In this document: in pieces, positions 1 to 7,955 of the stretch
Position numbering within the stretch: position 1 is the stretch's first letter
Layout of the letters: each line of letters starts with the position of its first letter
NCBI GenBank assembly: GCA_025363505.1
Contig: JANYDV010000270.1
Coordinates: 1 to 29,124 of the forward strand
Direction: 5' to 3'
Length of the DNA stretch: 29,124 bases
DNA from: Bacteroidota bacterium
GTDB lineage: Bacteria; Bacteroidota; Ignavibacteria; Palsa-1295
The notes under the pieces: model-generated
Seen by the model: only the letters and a program-made list of their open reading frames with translations
The model's database searches: none
Told to the model about the DNA's origin: nothing
Made by a program: the position numbers and the translations under genes

Positions 1-65
1 ATTTCATAAATACCTCGCACAAAGATACGGTATTCTTGTTTGGTAGCAGTATAATTTTTAATGAG

Positions 66-890
66 ATGGCGCATCTTCAGGCAAAAAAATCACTCGGACA
101 GCATTTCCTTCACGACGAAAAGACACTTCGCGACATCGCCGAAGCTGCCCGAATTCCCGAAAATGAAGTCGTCATCGAGATCGGACCCGGAACGGGCAAT
201 CTCACTCGCAGACTCCTAAAACAAAGGCTTTCGAAGCTTATTGCTTTTGAACTTGACGACCGAGCCATCGAAGTCTTGAACACTGATCTGCCCGATCCGC
301 GACTCGAAGTAGTCCATCAAGATTTTATGTCGGTCGTGCTGAACACCTTTCTCGAAGGTCACGAAAAATTGACCATTGTCGGGAATATTCCGTACTACAT
401 TACCAGCCCAATCATCTTTAAGCTGCTCGACGAACGTGCATCTATTCGTTCGGCTACATTGCTTGTTCAACTGGAGGTTGCCGAGCGTCTTGCCGGTAAC
501 CCTCGCACAAAGGCATACGGTATTCCGTCGGTAATATCACAGTGTTTTGCGAATGTTGAAATGCTCTTTAAAGTCAAAGCCACAGCATTTCGTCCGCCAC
601 CGAGAGTCGAATCGGCAGTAGTTCGTTTGGACTTCGAGAATAATTATTTCCACCGCAGCGGCGCACAGCCACCACCAAATTTCGACGAAAAAAGATTCTC
701 GACATTAGTGAGAACACTTTTCGCAATGCGACGTAAGATGATCAGAAACAACTTGAAGCAGCTTCAAGACATACAATTTGCTGAAGTGGAGCCTACAATT
801 ACAAGTTTTTTAACCAAGCGTGCCGAAGAGCTCAGCGTCGCAGATTTTCTCGAACTTTATGGGCTGCTCTATGGAGTCACTCAAAGCTAA
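66..890 (+). CDS. rsmA: 16S rRNA (adenine-N6,N6) dimethyltransferase RsmA/KsgA
   Basis: The enzyme dimethylates two adjacent adenines near the 3' end of 16S rRNA (A1518/A1519 in E. coli numbering) using SAM, late in 30S assembly in the cytoplasm. The protein is 274 residues, normal for the family. It opens with the family hallmark KKSLGQHFL, has SAM motif I (IEIGPGTGN, about residues 38-45), an acidic turn FELDD (61-65), QDF (85-87) and the catalytic NIPY tetrad (107-110). The C-terminal part contains FRPPPRVESAVVRL, also typical. I chose the ATG at 66 because homologues begin just before KKSLGQ; the frame stays open back to a TTG at 36, which would add ten residues with no family support. 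The stop lies 15 nt before the next gene. Function is very secure; the exact start is slightly less so. Confidence 0.97.
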   Translation: MAHLQAKKSLGQHFLHDEKTLRDIAEAARIPENEVVIEIGPGTGNLTRRLLKQRLSKLIAFELDDRAIEVLNTDLPDPRLEVVHQDFMSVVLNTFLEGHEKLTIVGNIPYYITSPIIFKLLDERASIRSATLLVQLEVAERLAGNPRTKAYGIPSVISQCFANVEMLFKVKATAFRPPPRVESAVVRLDFENNYFHRSGAQPPPNFDEKRFSTLVRTLFAMRRKMIRNNLKQLQDIQFAEVEPTITSFLTKRAEELSVADFLELYGLLYGVTQS

Positions 891-905
891 TCGTATTTTT
901 GTATC

Positions 906-1901
906 GTGTACAATAAATTATTACAGAAGAATTCTCTTATCCGCAGAATAATCGCCGAATTTACTCCGGTAGAATTTGTGAGTCTTGCCTTCTTTTTGGT
1001 GCTTGGTATTATAACGCTTATTTATAGTGCGAGTGTAGATGTCGCTTCTATCCTTAGTCGTTTTGGTATCGCAACAGCAACGATCATGATTGTCAATTGG
1101 GTGGCAGCATATAGTAAACAAAAATGGGTGCATATTCTGCATACGTTCTATTTGCTGATATTAATTATTATCATTTTCAAAACAGTTGAAAAGCTGTCAT
1201 TCCCAATACATGGGCATGACTATGACGCTGTTCTTATTTTGGTTGATCGTTCGATATTCGGTTTCGACCCCACTATCTGGCTCTATCATCACATACCGGT
1301 GATGCCGATCTTGATCGAGTTTTTGCAAATCTGCTATTTTTCCTATTATTTCTTGCCGGTGATTATTACGGCTGAGTTATTTGTGCGCCGCCAAAAGCAT
1401 CTCCCGGGCGATCACTCGGCACAACACCTTGAGTATCTGAGGTTCATTATGCTCTATGGGTTGTTGGCGTCCTATCTGGTCTATCTGATTATGCCTGGCA
1501 TTGGACCGAGATTTACCCTTCACGAATTCTTACATTACGACCAAGAGTTGCCGGGTTTGTTGCTCACCGATGCGATCAGATGGATTATAAATACCGGCGA
1601 AAACATCACCAACACCATGACCAGCGTCGAAGCCGCACGGACAGTCACTCGAGATGTTTTCCCCAGTGGGCATACTGAACTTACAATACTATCAATGATC
1701 CTCGCTTTTCGTTTCCGTGTTCGAGCTCGTTGGCTAATCTTTGTTCTCGGGAGCGGACTTATTTTTTCTACGGTGTATCTTCGCTATCATTATGTGATAG
1801 ATATTGCCGGCGGAGCAGTACTTGCGATGATCGTGCTTTATACCGCAGATCCTCTGATACAATTTTTTATTCGGTTCAAGCAACGTCATGCTTCATCCTG
1901 A
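906..1901 (+). CDS. PAP2-superfamily membrane phosphatase or inositolphosphotransferase-like protein
   Basis: An integral membrane protein of 331 residues with about six hydrophobic segments (for example residues 22-42, 52-68, 79-92, 134-160, 180-197, 272-291, 297-312). The PAP2 active-site motifs are visible: PSGHT at 253-257 and YHYVIDIAGG (H295, D299) near the C-terminus. PGIGPRF at 197-203 resembles the PxxGPR segment of the PAP2 branch that includes inositol phosphorylceramide synthases. The first PAP2 motif (KxxxxxxRP) is not obvious. Family members act on lipid phosphates or transfer phospho-head groups at the membrane; the substrate cannot be read from sequence. The start is a GTG just after rsmA, because the next in-frame ATG lies inside a membrane segment. 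Its 3' end overlaps the next gene by 14 nt, so the two are probably co-transcribed. Confidence 0.85.
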   Translation: MYNKLLQKNSLIRRIIAEFTPVEFVSLAFFLVLGIITLIYSASVDVASILSRFGIATATIMIVNWVAAYSKQKWVHILHTFYLLILIIIIFKTVEKLSFPIHGHDYDAVLILVDRSIFGFDPTIWLYHHIPVMPILIEFLQICYFSYYFLPVIITAELFVRRQKHLPGDHSAQHLEYLRFIMLYGLLASYLVYLIMPGIGPRFTLHEFLHYDQELPGLLLTDAIRWIINTGENITNTMTSVEAARTVTRDVFPSGHTELTILSMILAFRFRVRARWLIFVLGSGLIFSTVYLRYHYVIDIAGGAVLAMIVLYTADPLIQFFIRFKQRHASS

Positions 1902-3297
1902 ACAATTCTATCAATACATCCCACAACATCGCGTGCTGACCGGGCATCCCGATAGACTCGTCTATAATGCTGATGCTGTTACGCTCGAACAGCGGGACCC
2001 GTCGTTGGTTATCCTTGCTCATTCAGCAGAAGAAATTCAAAAGATTGTAAAACACTGTGCAAAACACGCTATTTCACTCGTTACTCGTGGGGCAGGCACT
2101 GGGCTTTCGGGCGGGGCACTTGCTTGTAATGAAAGTGTAATGATCGTCACATCGGCGATGAAGCATATTATCGAGATTAATGTTGAAGAACGATATGCGG
2201 TAGTCGAGGCAGGTGTTGTCAATGCTACTCTTTCTAAACTTGCAAAAAAATACGATTTGCATTTCGCCCCTGATCCTTCCAGCGGAGCCGCTTCTACTAT
2301 CGGAGGTAATATTGCCGAAAATGCAGGCGGTCCTCATTGCCTAAAATATGGCGCAACCGCAGAGCATATCCTTGGGCTTGAAGTGATCCTTCCTGACGGC
2401 ACCACCCTTCAACTTAGTACTGAAGATGAAACTGCTCCGCTATTATCACTAATGATTGGTAGCGAAGGCACTCTTGGTATCATTACCAAAGCGAAAGTAA
2501 AACTGACCCCGCTTGCCGAATCTGTCGAAACATTGCTTGTTGATTTCCCAACACCGCGAGATGCTTCGCAAACGGTGAGCGAAATTATTTCTGTCGGTAT
2601 CGTGCCTGCCGCACTTGAGATGATCGACTCCGAGGTACTTGACGCACTTGAAGAAGCGTTTCATCTCGGCTTCCCGACTGATGCCGGCGCACTCCTTATT
2701 ATAGAGCTTGATGGTCGCAAGCATTCTCTTCCACGGATCGTGGCAAAGATCGAAGCTATCTGCCGCTCACATAATGCAGGAACGGTACGTATTGCACAAA
2801 ATGACAGCGAGCGCAATGCATTGTGGCAAGCACGAAAAAAAGCCTTTGGCGCACTCGGGCGTGTGAGCCCGAGCTATTATACACAAGACGGGGTAATACC
2901 ACGATATGCCTTGCCTGAAGTACTCGAAGAGATTTATCGTATTGGAAAAAAATATTCACTTCGGATCGCAAATATTTTTCATGCCGGTGATGGCAATCTC
3001 CATCCTGCAATCCTTTATGATGAGAATAACCCTGAAAGTGTCGCACGATGTCTCGAAGCCAGTGCTGATATCCTGAAGCTCTGCATTGATAAGAATGGGT
3101 CGATCACCGGCGAGCATGGCGTGGGCATCGAAAAGAAAGAAGCCCTTGGGTGGATGTATAGCCAAGCGGATATTGCGATTATGTCTCGTTTACGGTCAGC
3201 ATTTAACCCCACAGGTCTCCTGAACCCGGCAAAATTCCTCCCAAGTGACCACTCATGTTTTGAGACGGGTTTGAAACACCGGCAGGTTAACGTCTAA
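1888..3297 (+). CDS. FAD-linked oxidase, GlcD/D-lactate dehydrogenase type
   Basis: A 469-residue flavoprotein of the PCMH-type FAD-binding/GlcD family, which oxidises 2-hydroxy acids such as glycolate or D-lactate. The N-terminal FAD domain shows TRGAGTGLSGGAL (about residues 61-73), then PDPSSGAASTIGGNIAENAGG and KYGATAEHILGLEVILPDG. The C-terminal FAD-oxidase domain carries HAGDGNLHP, then GEHGVGIEKK, and ends FNPTGLLNPAKFLP, all typical of GlcD and eukaryotic-type D-lactate dehydrogenases. The ATG at 1888 lies inside the end of the PAP2 gene in another frame, a classic translational-coupling overlap. No iron-sulfur partner (GlcF/GlcE) lies next to it, so it may act alone or with a distant partner. 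The substrate is uncertain and no symbol is assigned. Confidence 0.92.
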   Translation: MLHPEQFYQYIPQHRVLTGHPDRLVYNADAVTLEQRDPSLVILAHSAEEIQKIVKHCAKHAISLVTRGAGTGLSGGALACNESVMIVTSAMKHIIEINVEERYAVVEAGVVNATLSKLAKKYDLHFAPDPSSGAASTIGGNIAENAGGPHCLKYGATAEHILGLEVILPDGTTLQLSTEDETAPLLSLMIGSEGTLGIITKAKVKLTPLAESVETLLVDFPTPRDASQTVSEIISVGIVPAALEMIDSEVLDALEEAFHLGFPTDAGALLIIELDGRKHSLPRIVAKIEAICRSHNAGTVRIAQNDSERNALWQARKKAFGALGRVSPSYYTQDGVIPRYALPEVLEEIYRIGKKYSLRIANIFHAGDGNLHPAILYDENNPESVARCLEASADILKLCIDKNGSITGEHGVGIEKKEALGWMYSQADIAIMSRLRSAFNPTGLLNPAKFLPSDHSCFETGLKHRQVNV

Positions 3298-3508
3298 AGA
3301 ATATTCAGGCATTTCTTCGCCCCTCCTGTTACTTTGACGGTTAATATGGGTTATTAGAAGAGTGGATACTACTTGGGAATATGAATTCTTGTTCATAGAT
3401 ACATTTTGAGTAAGACTTTATTGCGGTTATCGTGTCATTATTGATAGCGGGACAGCTCTAAGAGGGGCGGTCTGCGAAACTTAACACAAAAATAAACGAA
3501 TAATGACC

Positions 3509-3517
3509 TGTGGATAA
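3509..3517 (-). promoter_or_regulatory. DnaA box upstream of the ECF sigma gene
   Basis: TGTGGATAA is the exact complement of the consensus DnaA box TTATCCACA. It lies 42 nt upstream of the -33 element of the sigma-factor promoter. Only three exact copies were noticed in this window, each upstream of a gene. Confidence 0.55.
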
Positions 3518-3558
3518 CCTCAACAAAAGTCTCCCTTCCCAAATAAATTGGAACGATT

Positions 3559-3592
3559 TTTGTCGAAAGTGCTCCAAAATGTTGTATCTTTG
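3559..3592 (+). promoter_or_regulatory. Bacteroidetes-type promoter for the ECF sigma gene
   Basis: TTTG at 3559-3562, a 22-nt spacer and TATCTTTG at 3585-3592 match the TTTG / TAnnTTTG pattern used by the primary sigma factor of Bacteroidota. A transcript starting near 3599 would have a leader of about 135 nt before the ATG at 3735. Confidence 0.6.
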
Positions 3593-3612
3593 TAACTTAT
3601 ATTACAGACCGG

Positions 3613-3650
3613 AGGGAGTGTGGCTTATAGCCTAAATTAACACTTTTTCC
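3613..3650 (+). promoter_or_regulatory. Possible folded 5' leader of the sigma-factor mRNA
   Basis: A small hairpin GGCT/AGCC (3622-3632) sits inside an outer helix AGTGT (3617-3621) with ACACT (3640-3644), and flanking GGG and CCC could extend it. A second hairpin, TGGCG-CTAA-CGCCA, lies at about 3702-3715 just upstream of the ribosome binding site. This is a visible fold only; I do not recognise a riboswitch class. Confidence 0.3.
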
Positions 3651-3723
3651 CACAAGAATAAATCCCGGTATGTGAGATAGGGTGTATATAACGAAAGGAA
3701 TCGTGGCGCTAACGCCAGATGAA

Positions 3724-3728
3724 AAGGA
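3724..3728 (+). promoter_or_regulatory. Ribosome binding site of the sigma-factor gene
   Basis: AAGGA lies 6 nt before the ATG at 3735. It fixes this start and shows that Shine-Dalgarno pairing is used by at least some genes here, since several neighbours lack it. Confidence 0.7.
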
Positions 3729-3734
3729 ATAGAT

Positions 3735-4397
3735 ATGTTGGACGATAAAATACTACGAGAGCGACATCGAGACTTCGAGCGTGAGGCAATGCCACACGTA
3801 ACAGCGCTCTATAACTTCGCGCTCCGGATGACCAGTGACCCGGATGACGCGAATGACCTATTACAAGAAACATATATGAAAGCGTATCGCTTCTGGGACA
3901 AGTTTGAGCCCGGTACCAACTGTAAAGCGTGGCTGTTTCGTATTATGAAAAATTCGTATATCAATATTTACCGCAAAGAATCGAAAGAGCCGGATAAAGT
4001 AGATTACGAAGACATCCAGAATTTCTATAATACCATCCGTTCGGAATACACTGATCCGAATGATATGGAAGCACGGTTGTATCGTAACTTGCTCGATGAT
4101 GATCTCACGCGCGCTGTTGAGTCATTACCCGAAGACTTCCGTACTGTTGTGATCCTTTGCGATATCGAAGGCTTCACCTACGAGGAAATTGCCGAGTTCG
4201 TCGATTGCCCGATCGGTACTGTTCGTTCGCGTTTGCACAGAGGCAGAAAATTGCTTCGTTCGAAGTTGATCGAGTATGCTCGCATTCGTGGCTATAACGT
4301 TGACGAAGAACGCCATCGCAAAACGAAAAAAGACGTTGAATTTGGTGAATTTGAAGCTCCCGGAACGCTCACAGCGAGCAAGCTTCATAAAAACTAA
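3735..4397 (+). CDS. ECF-type RNA polymerase sigma factor (sigma-70 family)
   Basis: A 220-residue group IV sigma factor that would direct RNA polymerase to a specific promoter set. Region 2 runs from about residue 17 to 85, with DDANDLLQETYMKAYRF and CKAWLFRIMKNSYINIYRK for core binding and -10 recognition. Region 4 (about 130-178) has LPEDFRTVVILCDIEGFTYEEIAE and the helix-turn-helix GTVRSRLHRGRKLLR. After region 4 there is a charged tail of about 35 residues with no known domain. A good ribosome binding site supports the start. No anti-sigma gene follows; the gene is closed by its own terminator, so control may be transcriptional (promoter and DnaA box upstream) or by a distant anti-sigma. 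The conserved sequence resembles a widely retained Bacteroidota/Chlorobi ECF group; its stimulus is unknown. Confidence 0.93.
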   Translation: MLDDKILRERHRDFEREAMPHVTALYNFALRMTSDPDDANDLLQETYMKAYRFWDKFEPGTNCKAWLFRIMKNSYINIYRKESKEPDKVDYEDIQNFYNTIRSEYTDPNDMEARLYRNLLDDDLTRAVESLPEDFRTVVILCDIEGFTYEEIAEFVDCPIGTVRSRLHRGRKLLRSKLIEYARIRGYNVDEERHRKTKKDVEFGEFEAPGTLTASKLHKN

Positions 4398-4413
4398 TTA
4401 TCGTTATTTTCAT

Positions 4414-4453
4414 AAAAAATCCGACTTGTCACTAACAGGTCGGATTTTTTTTG
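4414..4453 (+). terminator. Rho-independent terminator after the sigma-factor gene
   Basis: A near-perfect stem pairs AATCCGACTTGT with ACAGGTCGGATT (one G-U) around a short loop and is followed by a run of eight T. It ends the sigma-factor transcript 17 nt after its stop codon. Confidence 0.9.
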
Positions 4454-4491
4454 TATTATTGTGCTTCAAAACATCTCAATCCTGCACTACT

Positions 4492-6294
4492 ATGCGTATT
4501 ATTGCTTTCGTTTTTTTATTGATCGCCTCGACCTTTACGGTTATAAAAGCCCAACCAGATATCTCTAAAGCCGCGAATGACGACACCAAAGCGGACTTTG
4601 AACAATTCGTTGAAAGCGATGCCCCATCCGAAGACGCTTTCGTCGCAGTACAGCGCTTAGCCTATTTTCCTATTAAGGAAGGTCGCTGGAAAGATGCCGT
4701 GGACATTTATCAAAAGTATGAGTCAAAGTTTCCGGATATGAAACGCCGCTTCGAAAAGATTATTGCAATCTTACAAGCACCGCTCGAAAATCTCCGTATC
4801 GCTAATCTTGGCAAAGGCATCAACTCATCCCATGAAGAGTTCAGCCCGGTAGTTACTGCCGATGGCAAGCGTTTGTATTTTACTAAAGACAACTCTACTA
4901 CTGAAGATGGTTATGACGAAGATGTGATGGTCTCGGAGTTTCGCGCGGGGATGTGGCAGCAAGCTAATCTCGTTGGAACATCAATCGATACCAAAGATAA
5001 CGAATCCGTAAACGGTATCTCAGCCGACGGCAATCGTATAATGCTTTTTGGTAATTACGACGACAGTTACGGTGGTGGGGATATTTTCTTTTCGGATAAG
5101 CAAGCTGACGGTACGTGGGGTCCGGTTCAGCATTTTCCAAAACCAATTAACACTTCAGCTCTCGAGGCAGATGGGAGTATCAGTAGTGATGGCAAAGTAT
5201 TGATCTTTAGTTCTGATCGTGATGGGAATATTGGTGATTACCATAAAAAAGGAGAAGCCTTCCATGGTGATAAATGGGGTAATACCGATATTTATGTATC
5301 GCTCAAACAATCTGACGGGAGTTGGGGCGACCCGATTAATCTCGGAAAAACAATTAATACACCCTACTCCGAACGGAAGGGTTTTTTGCATCCTGACGGC
5401 AAGACATTATACTTTTGCTCCGACGGACATCCGGGTCTTGGAATGATGGACATCTATAAAACCACCCGACTTAAAGATGACTCATGGACAGAATGGAGCG
5501 AGCCGGTCAATCTTGGCAAAGAAATAAATAACGCCGCTGATAATTTTGGTTACCGCGTTTCGACTGATGGTTCGACAGCATTTTTAAGTCTTGATAATCG
5601 CCCCGATGGTTATGGCGGTGGCGACATCTATACGATGACGCTTTCCGAAGCGGCAAAGCCTGCACCGGTCGCAACCATTACCGGTATTGTTAGCGATGAA
5701 AACGGCACACCGCTGAATGCTTCGATCAAATGGGAAGATCTTGAAACCGGCAAAAACGTTGGTGAGCTTTCGAGCGATCCGAAATCGGGCGCCTACTTTA
5801 TTACGCTCCCCTTGAATAAGAACTATGGATATTATGCAGAGAAACCGGGCTACTATCCGATCTCAAAGAATGTAGATCTTCGCGGAAAAACCGAAGCAAC
5901 CAAACTCACGGAGAATATCGTGCTGGTTTCAATCAAATCAATGCGCGAAAAAGAAACAGCCATTCGTCTCAATAATATCTTTTTCGATTTTGACAAAGCA
6001 AGTTTGAAGCCGGAGTCATATCCCGAGCTAAATCGTCTTGCAGATATCTTAAAGAAAATTCCTGATATCAAGGCAGAAGTTGGCGGTCATACCGATAATA
6101 AGGGGACCCACCAGTACAATCTCGACCTCTCGAAAAAACGTACTCAAGCAGTGGTTGAGTATCTTATTTCGCAAGGATGTAACGCCTCAACATTATCATC
6201 AAAAGGCTATGCTGATTCAATGCCCGTAGCCAGTAACGATACTGATGACGGCAGAGCACAAAACCGTCGAGTCGAAGTGAAATTTATTAAATAA
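4492..6294 (+). CDS. Outer-membrane PD40 beta-propeller / OmpA C-terminal protein, PorE-like
   Basis: A secreted envelope protein of 600 residues. Order of parts: signal peptide (MRIIAFVFLLIASTF...KA, about 1-22); a helical, TPR-like N-terminal segment (about 25-110); several PD40/WD40-like beta-propeller repeats (about 118-385), marked by repeated SADG/SSDGK, DIYxS and GGGDIY motifs; a carboxypeptidase-regulatory-like beta domain (about 395-475); and an OmpA peptidoglycan-binding domain with FFDFDKASLKPES, GGHTDNKG and GRAQNRRVEV (about 490-600). This TPR-propeller-CRD-OmpA order is that of PorE, a type IX secretion system component of Bacteroidota, so an envelope anchoring role is likely. 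Being a true T9SS part is inference. The ATG at 4492 is chosen for the signal peptide; the frame is open back to 4276 but that region contains the sigma gene's end and its terminator. It has its own terminator. Confidence 0.88.
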   Translation: MRIIAFVFLLIASTFTVIKAQPDISKAANDDTKADFEQFVESDAPSEDAFVAVQRLAYFPIKEGRWKDAVDIYQKYESKFPDMKRRFEKIIAILQAPLENLRIANLGKGINSSHEEFSPVVTADGKRLYFTKDNSTTEDGYDEDVMVSEFRAGMWQQANLVGTSIDTKDNESVNGISADGNRIMLFGNYDDSYGGGDIFFSDKQADGTWGPVQHFPKPINTSALEADGSISSDGKVLIFSSDRDGNIGDYHKKGEAFHGDKWGNTDIYVSLKQSDGSWGDPINLGKTINTPYSERKGFLHPDGKTLYFCSDGHPGLGMMDIYKTTRLKDDSWTEWSEPVNLGKEINNAADNFGYRVSTDGSTAFLSLDNRPDGYGGGDIYTMTLSEAAKPAPVATITGIVSDENGTPLNASIKWEDLETGKNVGELSSDPKSGAYFITLPLNKNYGYYAEKPGYYPISKNVDLRGKTEATKLTENIVLVSIKSMREKETAIRLNNIFFDFDKASLKPESYPELNRLADILKKIPDIKAEVGGHTDNKGTHQYNLDLSKKRTQAVVEYLISQGCNASTLSSKGYADSMPVASNDTDDGRAQNRRVEVKFIK

Positions 6295-6316
6295 CACTTT
6301 TACCATAGTGTATTGT

Positions 6317-6352
6317 AAAACGCCCCGATACAAAAACCGGGGCGTTTTTTTT
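6317..6352 (+). terminator. Rho-independent terminator after the PD40/OmpA gene
   Basis: A GC-rich stem pairs CGCCCCG (6321-6327) with CGGGGCG (6338-6344) and is followed by eight T. Flanking A and T runs extend the stem. The T run merges into the DnaA box at 6351-6359. Confidence 0.92.
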
Positions 6353-6359
6353 ATCCACA
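6351..6359 (+). promoter_or_regulatory. DnaA box upstream of dnaB
   Basis: An exact TTATCCACA lies about 24 nt upstream of the dnaB -33 element and abuts the preceding terminator. DnaA could modulate dnaB transcription from here. Confidence 0.55.
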
Positions 6360-6382
6360 TATCCACTTTGATAACTTGTGCA

Positions 6383-6412
6383 TTGTTTCATCGTATTGAT
6401 GTAGTAGATTTG
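6383..6412 (+). promoter_or_regulatory. Bacteroidetes-type promoter of dnaB
   Basis: TTG at 6383-6385, a 19-nt spacer and TAGATTTG at 6405-6412 match the primary Bacteroidota promoter. It lies 33 nt before the GTG start of dnaB, directly after a terminator and DnaA box, so position and sequence agree. Confidence 0.65.
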
Positions 6413-6445
6413 CAATCTTCAGTATAAAAAACGAGTTTAACGGTT

Positions 6446-7951
6446 GTGAGTGTAATACCAATTCAAGCAAAAGAAACCATCGGCAAGCGCCAATCGCGAG
6501 CCTACCTCAAGAGCTTTAGTGAGCTTTATGAGCGTGTATCCGGCAGTGGTCTTATTCCGCCGCAGGCAGTCGAAATAGAACAGTCGCTGATCGGAGCGAT
6601 GATGATTGATAAAGTCGCTGCCAACAAAGTGATGGAAGTGCTTGGTGATCGCACGCTCGAAGACAGCCCGTTCTATCGTGACGGGCATACGGCGATCTAC
6701 CGCGCAATGGTGGACCTTGATTCGAAATCCGAGCCGATCGATCTGCTAAGTGTCACCAGCCGACTCCGGCTCAATGGGACACTCGAAGAAATTGGCGGTC
6801 CTGCATATCTTGTCGAACTCACTTCAAAAGTTGTCACCACAGCAAATGTCGAAGCACATTCTCGTTTGCTGTTAGAAAAATATCTTGCGCGCGAACTCAT
6901 CCGTACCTGTGAAGAGGTAAAGCTTCGAGCATTCATTGGTGAAGACGATACATTCGAATTACTCGATCAAGCCGAATCATCGCTCTTTCGTCTGTCGGAG
7001 ACACGCCACCGCCGCAGCTTTATGCGAATGGATAAACTTTCGCACGAAGCGATGGAGCATTTGCAATTTATTCACGATCATCACACCGCCGTTACCGGTG
7101 TGGCATCCGGTCTGACCGATCTGGATGAACTCACAAGTGGTTGGCAAAAAACCGATCTTATTATTCTTGCGGCACGTCCGTCTCAAGGCAAGACAGCACT
7201 TGCGCTAACGCTGGCAAGGAATGCCGCGCTCAATCCCGTCAAAGAGCATCGTGTGCCTGTTGCTGTATTCTCGCTCGAAATGGGTGCACAGCAGTTGGTA
7301 TTGCGTTTACTCTGTTCCGAAGCACAAGTTGATATGCAGTCTGCCCGCAAAGGAAAACTTTCGGGTGAAGACTGGAAAAAAGTGTCTCATGCCATTAGCC
7401 GCCTTCACGAGGCTCCCATTTTTATTGACGATACCGCAGGCATTACCCCGCTTGAGCTTCGCGCAAAGTGCCGACGTCTCAAAGCCACCGAAAATATTGG
7501 CATGGTTATCGTTGATTATTTACAATTGATGGAAGTCACACGTTCGATGGACTCACGTGAACGAGAAATTTCGACGATCTCGCGTTCACTTAAAGCACTT
7601 GCCAAAGAGTTGAACGTTCCGGTAATCGCGCTGAGCCAGCTTAATCGTGGCGTCGAAAGCCGACCCGATAAACGTCCGATGTTGTCAGATCTTCGTGAAT
7701 CGGGCGCAATCGAGCAAGATGCTGATATTGTAATGTTTATTTATCGACCGGAAACATATTCTATTGAAACCTACGACGACGGTAAGCCAACCGAAGGCAC
7801 CGCCGAAGTGATTGTCGGAAAGCAACGTAACGGACCAATTGGGCACGTCCGTGTGGCATTCCGTGGAAATGTGGGGCGTTTCGATAATTTAATCTATATG
7901 CCGGAGTTCGAACAACCCGAGCCAAGAACTTCTGTCAACCCAGCGTTTTAA
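6446..7951 (+). CDS. dnaB: Replicative DNA helicase DnaB
   Basis: The hexameric 5'-3' helicase that unwinds the replication fork and contacts primase and the loader. The 501-residue protein has the N-terminal DnaB domain (IPPQAVEIEQSLIGAMM, about 37-53, onward), a linker, and the RecA-like core with Walker A ARPSQGKTALAL (about 241-252), Walker B VIVDYLQLM, and the segment IALSQLNRGVESRPDKRP followed by LRESGAIEQDADIV, all diagnostic. The start is GTG at 6446, placed 33 nt after a good promoter; the first 35 residues precede the conserved domain and there is no clear Shine-Dalgarno sequence. Upstream are a promoter and a DnaA box. The next gene starts 4 nt after the stop, so they probably share a transcript. 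No intein was seen. Confidence 0.97.
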   Translation: MSVIPIQAKETIGKRQSRAYLKSFSELYERVSGSGLIPPQAVEIEQSLIGAMMIDKVAANKVMEVLGDRTLEDSPFYRDGHTAIYRAMVDLDSKSEPIDLLSVTSRLRLNGTLEEIGGPAYLVELTSKVVTTANVEAHSRLLLEKYLARELIRTCEEVKLRAFIGEDDTFELLDQAESSLFRLSETRHRRSFMRMDKLSHEAMEHLQFIHDHHTAVTGVASGLTDLDELTSGWQKTDLIILAARPSQGKTALALTLARNAALNPVKEHRVPVAVFSLEMGAQQLVLRLLCSEAQVDMQSARKGKLSGEDWKKVSHAISRLHEAPIFIDDTAGITPLELRAKCRRLKATENIGMVIVDYLQLMEVTRSMDSREREISTISRSLKALAKELNVPVIALSQLNRGVESRPDKRPMLSDLRESGAIEQDADIVMFIYRPETYSIETYDDGKPTEGTAEVIVGKQRNGPIGHVRVAFRGNVGRFDNLIYMPEFEQPEPRTSVNPAF

Positions 7952-7955
7952 TGTT

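Larger units (their letters stand above)
3298..3734. other. 437-nt non-coding region with promoter, DnaA box and structured leader
   Basis: No convincing ORF is present on either strand; the ATGs at about 3347 and 3380 run only a few codons. The right half carries the regulatory signals listed separately: an exact DnaA box at 3509-3517, a Bacteroidetes-type promoter at 3559-3592, a folded leader at 3613-3650 and a small hairpin just before the ribosome binding site. In the left half I see no terminator for the upstream oxidase and nothing else recognisable. Confidence 0.7.

Noticed and set aside
20..27. Minus-strand TATCTTTG suggesting a divergent promoter at the left edge
   Set aside because: No matching -33 element is seen and the target gene would be outside the window.
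36..65. TTG start for rsmA adding ten residues
   Set aside because: The extra residues have no family support and there is no ribosome binding site; ATG at 66 precedes the conserved KKSLGQHFL at the expected distance.
894..901. TATTTTTG as a promoter giving a leaderless PAP2 mRNA
   Set aside because: It matches TAnnTTTG but no TTG element lies at the right distance, and such 8-mers are expected often by chance in this A/T-rich DNA.
2877..2885. TTATACACA as a further DnaA box
   Set aside because: It is a relaxed match inside the GlcD-like coding region and is explained by the codons there.
4276..4491. Start of the PD40/OmpA gene inside the sigma-factor gene
   Set aside because: The extension overlaps the end of the sigma gene and its terminator; the ATG at 4492 begins a clear signal peptide.
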